This document shows positions 6,920 to 13,746 of a DNA stretch of 21,338 nucleotides, in pieces. Below the pieces are notes generated by a model, which was given only the letters and a program-made list of their open reading frames with translations, did not search any database and had not been told where the DNA came from. This DNA comes from Robinsoniella peoriensis. GTDB taxonomy: Bacteria; Bacillota; Clostridia; Lachnospirales; Lachnospiraceae. The DNA lies in assembly GCF_042680125.1 (NCBI RefSeq), contig NZ_JBHTNY010000074.1; one strand, given 5' to 3'. The position numbers were made by a program, and so were the translations under genes. How positions within the stretch are numbered: the first letter of the stretch is position 1; each line of letters starts with the position of its first letter.

Positions 6920-8713
6920 ATGACAGATAATTATGGCAAATTTAACGCACAAGAGGGCAGTAACAGTCAAAGAGCACGGTGGATCTGGTATCCGGGTGAT
7001 TTTGAGATATATCACGCATTAAAGGTGAATACCAGGAGAGAAGAAAGGAATATTATGTGGCCGGCATTCTGGCGCCTTGATGATTGCTGCCACAATGTGA
7101 GATTCCGAAAAAAAGCAGTTTTTGAAAAGGAAACCAGAATCTGTGTTTATGCAAATGGAAATGGATATTTTGACGTGGATGGAAAAAAATATCCATATGG
7201 GGAAATGATTCAATTGCCGGAAGGAGAACACGACTTTTTGGCGGTTGTATTCCATTTGGAGGGGCTGCCGGCACTCTATGCAGAGGGAGCGGATGCGGCC
7301 AGTGATTCTTCCTGGGAAGCAAATATGTACAGTGATGAATGGGTGCAGGCAGGTTTTAATGAGCTGTATTTTGATAAAAACAGAACGCCCGACATATTCC
7401 CGTTTTCATATAAGGATATCGTGCCAATTTCCAAAGAACGGTTGGAAGAAGGGATTTTATACGATTTTGGGAAAGAGATATTTGCTTCGGTTTTGATCAG
7501 AAGCAGCGGAAAAGAAGGGGTACTTAACATTTATTATGGGGAATCCAGAACGGAAGCGCTTGATAAAGAACATTGTTACCTATATGAAAAGACTGATCAT
7601 GTACAGGAAGAAAAGGTATTCCGAAACAGAGCCTTTCGCTATATTCTGGTGGAGACCTCAAACGAAATTGAAGTATCTGCAAAAGAAGAATATCTTCCCC
7701 TTGAACCGGTGAAAAGGTTTCAGTGCAATGATGATTTATTAAATAGAATTTGGGAGATATCGGAATATACCTTCCATTTGAACAGCAGAGAATTTTTTCT
7801 GGATGGGATTAAGAGAGACCGTTGGATTTGGTCAGGGGATGCTTATCAGGCATATAAAATAAACCAGTATCTTTACCAGGATAAGGATATAAGCAGGCGA
7901 ACGATTCTGGCACTCAGAGGGAAAGATCCGGTAGAATGTCATATTAATACGATTACAGATTATTCTTTTTTCTGGATAATGAGTGTATATGAATATTATC
8001 TGGGATATGAAGATAAAGAATTTTTAAAATTGATTTATCCTAAAATGAAAAGCCTGATGGAATTCTGTATTGGCAGAACGGATGCTGAAGGGTTTATTGT
8101 AAAGAAATGCAATGACTGGATTTTTATTGACTGGGCAGATATTGACAAAGAGGGGGCTGTATGTGCAGAACAGATTTTGTTTGCAAAGAGTCTGGAGGCC
8201 ATTTTGCTATCGGCTGAAATTCTAGGGATTGAGGAGTGCGGTTACCGGGAACGTCTGGAAAAATTGTGCAGAGATATAGATACGCATTTCTGGGATGAGA
8301 ACCAGGGTGCATATATCAGCAGTTTTTCATCCGGTAAAAAACAGGTAACCCGCCATGCTAATATCTTTGCAGTGCTATATGATTTTGCAGATGTGGATAA
8401 GAAAAATAAAATAATTAAAAATGTGATTCATAATGAACAGGTCCCGCAGATTGTTACACCTTATTTTAAATTTTTTGAACTGGATATGATGGGAAAGATC
8501 GGGGAGTGTCAGTATGTTTTGGACCAGATCCGGAACTATTGGGGCGGAATGGTTGAAAAAGGAGCCACCACATTTTGGGAAACCTATGATCCGGGTGAAG
8601 ATGAAAAAGAGCGTTATGCAATGTATGGTGATCCTTATGGAAAGAGCCTCTGCCACGCATGGGGAGCCAGCCCGATTTATCTGCTGGGGAGGTATTTCAG
8701 GAGAGGATGCTGA
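6920..8713 (+). CDS. GH78-like alpha-L-rhamnosidase, probably intracellular
   Basis: Predicted glycosidase with an (alpha/alpha)6-barrel of the bacterial alpha-L-rhamnosidase type, likely removing rhamnose from oligosaccharides brought in by the importer encoded before it. The catalytic signature DGIKRDRWIWSGDAYQ begins at Asp295, with further acids Asp300 and Asp307. A second acidic signature, TTFWETYDP, has Glu554. An N-terminal beta-rich part (about 1-265) precedes the barrel. There is no signal peptide, so it should act in the cytoplasm. At 597 aa it is shorter than many GH78 enzymes, which carry extra carbohydrate-binding beta-domains. The ribosome site before ATG 6920 is weak. It is the last gene before the terminator at 8754. 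The family call is firm at clan level, but the substrate could be another deoxy-sugar. Confidence 0.85.
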   Translation: MTDNYGKFNAQEGSNSQRARWIWYPGDFEIYHALKVNTRREERNIMWPAFWRLDDCCHNVRFRKKAVFEKETRICVYANGNGYFDVDGKKYPYGEMIQLPEGEHDFLAVVFHLEGLPALYAEGADAASDSSWEANMYSDEWVQAGFNELYFDKNRTPDIFPFSYKDIVPISKERLEEGILYDFGKEIFASVLIRSSGKEGVLNIYYGESRTEALDKEHCYLYEKTDHVQEEKVFRNRAFRYILVETSNEIEVSAKEEYLPLEPVKRFQCNDDLLNRIWEISEYTFHLNSREFFLDGIKRDRWIWSGDAYQAYKINQYLYQDKDISRRTILALRGKDPVECHINTITDYSFFWIMSVYEYYLGYEDKEFLKLIYPKMKSLMEFCIGRTDAEGFIVKKCNDWIFIDWADIDKEGAVCAEQILFAKSLEAILLSAEILGIEECGYRERLEKLCRDIDTHFWDENQGAYISSFSSGKKQVTRHANIFAVLYDFADVDKKNKIIKNVIHNEQVPQIVTPYFKFFELDMMGKIGECQYVLDQIRNYWGGMVEKGATTFWETYDPGEDEKERYAMYGDPYGKSLCHAWGASPIYLLGRYFRRGC

Positions 8714-8753
8714 TAAAATGGGGGGCTGATTAAAGAGACGATTTGCAGATTGA

Positions 8754-8783
8754 GATGCTTTCCAATGGAAAGTATCTTTTTTT
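8754..8783 (+). terminator. Terminator of the kinase-importer-rhamnosidase locus
   Basis: GATGCTTTCC (8754-8763) pairs with GGAAAGTATC (8767-8776), ten pairs including one G-T, around a 3-nt loop and followed by seven T (8777-8783). It separates the sugar locus from the spore operon. The long open frame that extends dpaA upstream to 8743 runs through this hairpin, which argues against that longer start. Confidence 0.92.
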
Positions 8784-8787
8784 GTGC

Positions 8788-8814
8788 GCAATTTACTTTT
8801 GCTATCATATAGTA
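8788..8814 (+). promoter_or_regulatory. Sporulation-type promoter candidate for dpaA
   Basis: CATATAGTA (8806-8814) fits the CATAnnnTA -10 pattern used by the mother-cell sigma factors (sigma-E/sigma-K). It lies about 30 bp before the dpaA start codon, just after a terminator. B. subtilis spoVF (dpaAB) is transcribed by sigma-K. The -35 region around 8788 (GCGCAA) is only a poor fit, so the sigma factor cannot be assigned by eye. Confidence 0.45.
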
Positions 8815-8844
8815 ATAAGAGCCTATGCAGCGAGGAGAACAAGG

Positions 8845-9738
8845 ATGATAACCAATATTTATGATTTTGGGATAATCGGCGGGGATATGCGCCAGGTTTA
8901 TATGGCTCAGATATTGGCAGAGCAGGGTTACCGTGTCTGTGTCTATGGTTTATGCAAAGATATAAGCCTGGATAAAAAGACGGACGGGATCAAGGGAGAG
9001 CCTGTTCTGTGTGAAAAGTCTTTGACCAATGCCGTTCAAAAGTCAGGGATTATAATTGCACCGGTTCCAATGACTAAAAATAAAATAGATTTGAACAATC
9101 AGACTGGAAAAGATGATTTGCGTTTAAATGTACTGATGGAATCGTTAAAGGAAGGACAGTACTTTTTTGCAGGCTGCATTCCGGAAAGCTTTCAGGTTAT
9201 GGCAGCGGATAAAGGTGTTGTATGCTGTGATTTTATGAAAAACGAAGAATTGGCGACATACAATAGCATTGCTACTGCGGAAGGAGCCATTGCGGAAGCG
9301 ATTCAGAAAAGCCCACTGAACCTCCACAAGAGCCATTGTCTGGTACTGGGGTATGGAAAATGCGGTAAGACAATTGCAGCATATTTGAAAGGTATGTTTT
9401 GTAAGGTTACTGTCTGTGCAAGAAGGCCGGATGTCCGGTCCGAGGCTTCTGTTTTAGCAGATGAAGTAATTGACTTTGATGAAATTCAGGATAATCTTAA
9501 GCAGTATTCTTTTATATTCAACACAATTCCCAACATGATAATGGACCGTAGTTTATTAAAGTCCGTTAAAAAACAAGCGATTATTATTGATATAGCATCC
9601 GCTCCCGGAGGAGTTGATTTTACGGCAGCGAAAGAGTTGGGAATTCCGGCATGGCTGTGTCCGGGGCTTCCTGGAAAATATGCACCCGAGTCATCTGCAA
9701 GAGCAATGACTGACGTATTGATGCAAGTAATGCAGTAG
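8845..9738 (+). CDS. dpaA: Dipicolinate synthase subunit A
   Basis: Subunit A of dipicolinate synthase, which with subunit B oxidises dihydrodipicolinate (or its hydrated form) to dipicolinic acid in the mother cell; the product is stored in the spore core. The sequence opens with IYDFGIIGGDMRQVYMAQIL, the typical DpaA N-terminal domain. A Rossmann NAD(P)-binding motif GYGKCG at residues 169-174 follows, and the C-terminal part ends with the family-like PGLPGKYAPESSARAMTDVL. ATG 8845 has AGGAG (8833-8837) before it and gives 297 aa, the usual family length. The open frame reaches back to 8743 but that part lies in a terminator. It heads an operon with dpaB and asnB. Confidence 0.95.
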   Translation: MITNIYDFGIIGGDMRQVYMAQILAEQGYRVCVYGLCKDISLDKKTDGIKGEPVLCEKSLTNAVQKSGIIIAPVPMTKNKIDLNNQTGKDDLRLNVLMESLKEGQYFFAGCIPESFQVMAADKGVVCCDFMKNEELATYNSIATAEGAIAEAIQKSPLNLHKSHCLVLGYGKCGKTIAAYLKGMFCKVTVCARRPDVRSEASVLADEVIDFDEIQDNLKQYSFIFNTIPNMIMDRSLLKSVKKQAIIIDIASAPGGVDFTAAKELGIPAWLCPGLPGKYAPESSARAMTDVLMQVMQ

Positions 9739-9762
9739 CATGTTAAGAAGGAGTGAAGTGAT

Positions 9763-10341
9763 ATGTCTTTAGAGGGTAAAAAAATAGGGGTTGCTTTTAC
9801 AGGATCATTCTGCACGTATAAAAAAGTATTTGAAGAACTGAAAAAGCTGGTGGATGCCGGTGCTGAGGTACAGACTATCTTTTCCAATGCCTCTCAGACG
9901 ATTGACAGCAGATTTGGAAAAGCCGCAGATTTTGTAGCGGATGCGGAGAAAATCACAGGTATTAAACCTATGATGACAATCAATCAGGCGGAGCCGATCG
10001 GTCCTAAAAGTCTGCTGGATCTGCTGGTTATCCTGCCTTGTACCGGAAATACCATAGCTAAGCTTGCCAATGGTATTACAGATACCCCTGTTCTTATGGC
10101 GGCTAAGGCGCATCTGCGTAATGAAAAGCCATTAGTTGTATCTGTTTCCACAAATGATGCATTGGGAATGAATATGAAAAATATCGGACTGCTTTTAAAT
10201 GCAAAGCATATTTATTTTGTTCCTTTTGGTCAGGATGACCCGGTGAAAAAGCCGAATTCAATGGTGGCGCATACGGAACTTTTGATTCCGGCAGTAGAAG
10301 CGGCACTTCAGGGCAGGCAATATCAGCCGATTATTCAGTAA
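9763..10341 (+). CDS. dpaB: Dipicolinate synthase subunit B (flavoprotein)
   Basis: Subunit B of dipicolinate synthase, a flavoprotein-fold partner of DpaA in making spore dipicolinic acid. Near the N-terminus the protein reads VAFTGSFCTYKKVFEEL, and later VILPCTGNTIAKLANGITDTP followed by AAKAHLRNEKPLVVSVSTND, all characteristic of the DpaB family. The 192-aa length is typical. AAGGAG (9748-9753) lies 9 nt before ATG 9763 and the gap to dpaA is 24 bp, so the genes form one transcription unit. Presence of both subunits indicates an endospore former of the type that does not rely on the EtfA-based alternative found in many Clostridium species. Confidence 0.96.
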   Translation: MSLEGKKIGVAFTGSFCTYKKVFEELKKLVDAGAEVQTIFSNASQTIDSRFGKAADFVADAEKITGIKPMMTINQAEPIGPKSLLDLLVILPCTGNTIAKLANGITDTPVLMAAKAHLRNEKPLVVSVSTNDALGMNMKNIGLLLNAKHIYFVPFGQDDPVKKPNSMVAHTELLIPAVEAALQGRQYQPIIQ

Positions 10342-10377
10342 ATAAAAGTACGTTGTTAGAAAGGTTAAGGTGATGCT

Positions 10378-12228
10378 ATGTGTGGAATTGCCGGATTTTG
10401 TAATCCGTTTACGGAATTTGCCAAGGAGGAAAGAAAATGGAGGGGTATTCTGGAGAAAATGAATCAGGTACAAAAGCGCAGAGGACCGGACGATGAGGGA
10501 ACTTATCTGAATAAGGGGTGCGGTCTTGCCCATGTGCGTCTTTCCATTATCGATTTGGTCACCGGGCATCAGCCAATGATAAAGAAGGCAGAAGCCAGAG
10601 AGTGTGCCATTGTCTACAATGGTGAGATTTATAATATGGGCGAATTGAAAAAAGAGCTGCAAAACGAAGGCGCCTGTTTTGAAACCACCAGCGATACAGA
10701 AGTGATACTGGAAGGATACATGCTTCATGGAGTGGACTATATTAAGAGATTAAATGGAATCTTTGCGATCGCAATCTGGGATGCGAATCAGGAGAGTTTA
10801 TATCTGTTCCGTGACCGTCTGGGCGTAAAGCCTTTATTTTATACAATGGCAGGTGAGACCCTGGTATTTTCTTCAGAGATAAAAGGGTTGTTTGAATATC
10901 CCCAGATCACGCCTGTTCTGGACCGGGATGGCTTATGTGAGATTTTTGCACTGGGACCGGCAAAGTCATATGGCAAAGGTGTTTTTAAAAATGTAATGGA
11001 AGTTCTGCCGGGGCAGTTTATCCGATTTGCCAAACACACATGGGAGCAGAAGCCTTACTGGGAACTGGTCAGTAAACCCCATGAGGATTCATTTGATGAG
11101 ACGGTGGAGAAGACAGCCTGGCTGTTAGAAGATTCTGTGAAAAAGCAGATGCTGTCCGATATTCCGATCAGTACGTTTTTATCCGGAGGTGTAGACAGCA
11201 GCCTGGTTACGGCAATTTGTGCGAAAGAACTGAAGAAGCAGGGAAAAGTACTGAATACATTTTCTTTTGATTTTAAGGATAATAAGAAGTATTTTAAGTC
11301 AAATTCATTCCAGCCCAGTGAAGACAGACCATGGGTTGATCAGATGGTGGATTATTGCCAGACAAACCACCATTATCTGGAATGTGACAATATGGAATTA
11401 ATCGATTACCTGTTTAAGGCCGTGGATGCCAGGGATCTTCCCTGCATGGCAGATGTAGAATCCTCACTTCTTTATTTCTGCTCAAAAGTGGTAGGTATAA
11501 ACAGCGTAACCCTGACTGGAGAATGTGCCGATGAGATTTTCGGAGGGTATCCATGGTTCCATAAGAAAGAGGCTTTTGAAGCAGATGCATTTCCATGGTC
11601 CATGAGCATGGAGCCCAGAAAGACGCTGCTGTCTGAAGATGTCATCCGCCAGCTTCATATGGAGGAATATGCTCATGAAGCATATCAGAAGACCATTCGT
11701 GAGACTCCTCTGCTTCCTGGAGAAAGTAAGGAAGAGAAAAGAAGGAGAGAAATTGCATACCTGAATCTGCGGTGGTTTATGGTGACTCTTTTGGATCGTA
11801 TGGATCGTACCAGCATGTACTCCGGTCTGGAAGCAAGAGTTCCCCTGGCTGACCACAGAATTGTGGAATATATCTGGAATGTCCCATGGACAATGAAGTG
11901 TCCGGATGGTATTGTAAAGGGGCTGCTGCGTTCAGCAGGTGCAGGAATGCTGCCGGATGATGTATTGTGGAGGAAAAAAAGTCCGTATCCCAAGACCTAT
12001 CATCCGGAATATGAACAGCTGCTTGGCAAACGTCTGCAGGAAGTGCTTGCAGATCCAAATGCACCGATCAGGCAGCTTCTGGATACGAAAAAAGTAAATG
12101 ATTTTGTGAACAGTCCTTCTGATTACGGGAAACCATGGTATGGGCAGCTCATGGCGGGACCGCAGATGCTCGCTTTCATGCTTCAGGTGAATTACTGGCT
12201 GGAGCAGTATCATATTCAGATTGTGTAG
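10378..12228 (+). CDS. asnB: Glutamine-hydrolysing asparagine synthase
   Basis: Makes asparagine from aspartate, ATP and glutamine-derived ammonia in the cytoplasm. It starts MCGIAGF, so Cys2 becomes the N-terminal nucleophile of the glutaminase domain (about residues 1-210), with the NGEIYN and GPDDEG motifs. The synthetase domain carries the ATP PP-loop SGGVDSS at 269-275, the conserved GECADEIFGGYPWF and later SGLEARVPLADHRIVEYIW. The 616-aa length is typical of AsnB/AsnO. ATG 10378 follows AAGGTG and is 36 bp after dpaB with no terminator between, so it is probably co-expressed in sporulation. B. subtilis has a sporulation-linked homologue, AsnO. The product could be free asparagine or an amidated substrate. 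The family call is firm. Confidence 0.95.
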   Translation: MCGIAGFCNPFTEFAKEERKWRGILEKMNQVQKRRGPDDEGTYLNKGCGLAHVRLSIIDLVTGHQPMIKKAEARECAIVYNGEIYNMGELKKELQNEGACFETTSDTEVILEGYMLHGVDYIKRLNGIFAIAIWDANQESLYLFRDRLGVKPLFYTMAGETLVFSSEIKGLFEYPQITPVLDRDGLCEIFALGPAKSYGKGVFKNVMEVLPGQFIRFAKHTWEQKPYWELVSKPHEDSFDETVEKTAWLLEDSVKKQMLSDIPISTFLSGGVDSSLVTAICAKELKKQGKVLNTFSFDFKDNKKYFKSNSFQPSEDRPWVDQMVDYCQTNHHYLECDNMELIDYLFKAVDARDLPCMADVESSLLYFCSKVVGINSVTLTGECADEIFGGYPWFHKKEAFEADAFPWSMSMEPRKTLLSEDVIRQLHMEEYAHEAYQKTIRETPLLPGESKEEKRRREIAYLNLRWFMVTLLDRMDRTSMYSGLEARVPLADHRIVEYIWNVPWTMKCPDGIVKGLLRSAGAGMLPDDVLWRKKSPYPKTYHPEYEQLLGKRLQEVLADPNAPIRQLLDTKKVNDFVNSPSDYGKPWYGQLMAGPQMLAFMLQVNYWLEQYHIQIV

Positions 12229-12235
12229 CGTAATA

Positions 12236-12273
12236 AAATGGGGGAAAGAGATCACCATATCTTTCCTCCATTT
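12236..12273 (+). terminator. Probable terminator of dpaA-dpaB-asnB
   Basis: A stem at 12236-12248 pairs with 12261-12273, thirteen pairs including one G-T, around a 12-nt loop and starting 8 bp after the asnB stop. The downstream tract is T-rich but broken (CTTTG), so efficiency may be partial. Confidence 0.6.
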
Positions 12274-12370
12274 CTTTGCTGAGGGAAAATGTTCCGATAA
12301 TGTCAGTGATGGGCTGCTGCTGTAATTTATGGAAAAATGAAAAAAATTTGTGGAAAAATGCAATTTTGTA

Positions 12371-12399
12371 TTGAAATTATATGTAATTTGTGGTATAAA
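12371..12399 (+). promoter_or_regulatory. Sigma-A promoter of the tRNA gene
   Basis: TTGAAA (12371-12376) and TATAAA (12394-12399) are spaced by exactly 17 bp. Each matches the consensus at five of six bases. The expected start, near 12406, is about 15 nt before the tRNA. Confidence 0.8.
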
Positions 12400-12420
12400 T
12401 AATAAGTCGGTAATTTACAG

Positions 12421-12491
12421 AGGGGATTGGTCAAGTGGTATGACAGAAGTCTCCAAAACTTTTAGTGGGAGTTCGATTCTCTCATCCCCTG
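12421..12491 (+). tRNA. tRNA-Trp (anticodon CCA)
   Basis: A full cloverleaf folds by eye. The acceptor arms are AGGGGAT (12421-12427) and ATCCCCT (12484-12490). The D stem is GTCA/TGAC with GG in the loop. The anticodon stem is 12446-12450/12458-12462 with loop CTCCAAA, giving anticodon CCA at 12453-12455. The T arm has loop TTCGATT, and the discriminator is G12491. CCA is not encoded. Length is 71 nt with a 4-nt variable loop. The anticodon stem is weak (one G-T and three A-T pairs), and the sequence differs from the usual G/C-rich tRNA-Trp stem, so it may be a second, divergent tRNA-Trp. Confidence 0.9.
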
Positions 12492-12503
12492 TTAACTGAT
12501 AAG

Positions 12504-12532
12504 AACACCTTTCCAAATGGAAGGTGTTTTTT
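12504..12532 (+). terminator. Terminator of the tRNA gene
   Basis: The arms 12504-12514 and 12519-12528 pair (AACACC with GGTGTT, TTCC with GGAA) with one bulged T and a 4-nt loop. A run of T continues to 12532. It begins 12 nt after the tRNA and lies just before the 3' end of the convergent AraC gene. Confidence 0.85.
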
Positions 12533-12555
12533 GTTGTCTCAAATGAGCAAGCTGT

Positions 12556-13440
12556 CTAGACATGAAAAAGCATTCTCTGAGCAAAAGCATTCCGGTATTC
12601 AGAAGGAGAAAGTCCGGATATTTTTTTATAAGCCCGGGAAAAGTTATGGCTGTCCAAAAATCCCAGTGCATGTGCAATTTCTGAAATGGATTTATTCGTA
12701 TCGGTGAGCATAAAGTTAGCGGCATTGATTTTATTTGTCAGGATAAACTGTTTCAGCCGAATTCCCGCAACAGTGCTGAATAAATGAGAAAGATATTTTT
12801 CATTATAGCCAAAGTGTGCAGCGACATCCGATACTTTTAAGTTTTGATTTATGTTTAATTTTACAAAATCGATGATATCATGATAGATCTGTTTCTGTGT
12901 CTTTCTGGACTTTCCCAGAACTTCCTTTTTAGTATAAAACTGACTGAATAACTCACATAAAATTACGGTTGACATATAATTCAGGATCACCGGCTTATAT
13001 GCATTTTTAACAGCATCCTGCAGCTGTTTCATTAATACAATGATTTTCTCCTGGTTATCGGCAGTTCCCTGTCTGGGAATGCATATGGTATCTTCCGGCA
13101 GATCGCAGACGCAGGACAATAAAGCATTGCCGGGTATGTCTTTTAAGACTAAAGGAGAGCCGGTTTCAAAATGCAGCCAGTAGAAAGAACACCGGGAGGG
13201 ACGCAATCCCCGGCGGTGGTTATTGGGAGCGGGAAGGGGTGGCAGTAAAAGAAATTCCCCCGCTGATACGATAAAATCCTCCTTGTTATAGGTTAAATAT
13301 AAAGTGCCCTCCGTCATGACGAAAAGTTCGTAGTTATGCAATAACAGATCTTCGTGCACCCAGTGATTGGAAGGTGCTTCAAATTTTCCTGTGAAATGAT
13401 AAGATATTGGTTTTTTGATGGGAAATTCAAATACGTACAT
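12556..13440 (-). CDS. AraC-family regulator with cupin sensor domain
   Basis: Cytoplasmic transcription regulator, 294 aa, read divergently from the GH127-importer operon and therefore its likely controller. The N-terminal half (about residues 20-110) is a cupin-like sugar-sensing barrel with LFVMTEGTLYLTYNKEDFIVSAGEFLLLPP. The C-terminal HTH_18 domain (about 190-290) contains DVAAHFGYNEKYLSHLFS and the signature HALGFLDSHNFSRAYKKISGLSPSEYR. The start codon at 13440 is preceded on the minus strand by GGAGGTG (complement of 13451-13457) at 10 nt. The protein lacks a receiver domain, unlike the regulator at 2212. It probably binds an arabinose- or rhamnose-type ligand, but the inducer is not visible. 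Confidence 0.92.
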   Translation of the reverse strand: MYVFEFPIKKPISYHFTGKFEAPSNHWVHEDLLLHNYELFVMTEGTLYLTYNKEDFIVSAGEFLLLPPLPAPNNHRRGLRPSRCSFYWLHFETGSPLVLKDIPGNALLSCVCDLPEDTICIPRQGTADNQEKIIVLMKQLQDAVKNAYKPVILNYMSTVILCELFSQFYTKKEVLGKSRKTQKQIYHDIIDFVKLNINQNLKVSDVAAHFGYNEKYLSHLFSTVAGIRLKQFILTNKINAANFMLTDTNKSISEIAHALGFLDSHNFSRAYKKISGLSPSEYRNAFAQRMLFHV

Positions 13441-13746
13441 GTAATTCTAACACCTCCATAAGTCTATTTAATAGAACATTTAACGATTTAGCAAAGAAAT
13501 AAAATCTTCAACAATGCTAAAAAAGAGATAAAACTGTGGATATTGTACAATGAAAATATAAAAAAGTAAAGGAAAATGTTCGATGTGTACATAACGATAG
13601 AAAGAGTGTCAAAAGGATAGAAGATAAGCAAATAAAAAAAAGAAGTGACTTTTTGATACTTTTTACAGGAAAGTGATATTTACGAATCCCCAAACTCAGA
13701 GTATATTAGCCACATAGAGATGAGAAAGAAAATTAGGAGCCAAAAT
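13441..13746. promoter_or_regulatory. Divergent control region between the AraC gene and the GH127 operon
   Basis: This AT-rich region must hold promoters for both directions. It contains the near-palindrome TCTATTTAATAGA (13463-13475) close to the araC-type start, and two copies of TAACGAT at 13481-13487 and 13592-13598, each preceded by ACAT in a similar way. These are candidate regulator sites only. A rightward promoter may be TTGATA (13653-13658), 18 bp, TATTTA (13677-13682). I see no clear catabolite-control (cre) box and no RNA gene. Confidence 0.45.

Noticed and set aside
8375..8842. Minus-strand open frame of 155 aa opposite the rhamnosidase end
   Set aside because: It overlaps a well-supported gene and a terminator, and has no family motifs. 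It is a shadow frame.
8743..8844. Longer N-terminus for dpaA
   Set aside because: It would be encoded inside an intrinsic terminator and the promoter-like region. The start at 8845 has a ribosome site and gives the usual 297 aa.
10258..10728. Minus-strand open frame of 156 aa opposite dpaB and asnB
   Set aside because: Both plus-strand genes are certain from their motifs, and this frame has no recognisable domain or ribosome site.
12465..12707. Plus-strand open frame of 80 aa starting inside the tRNA
   Set aside because: It overlaps the tRNA, its terminator and the end of the AraC gene, and has no sensible protein features.
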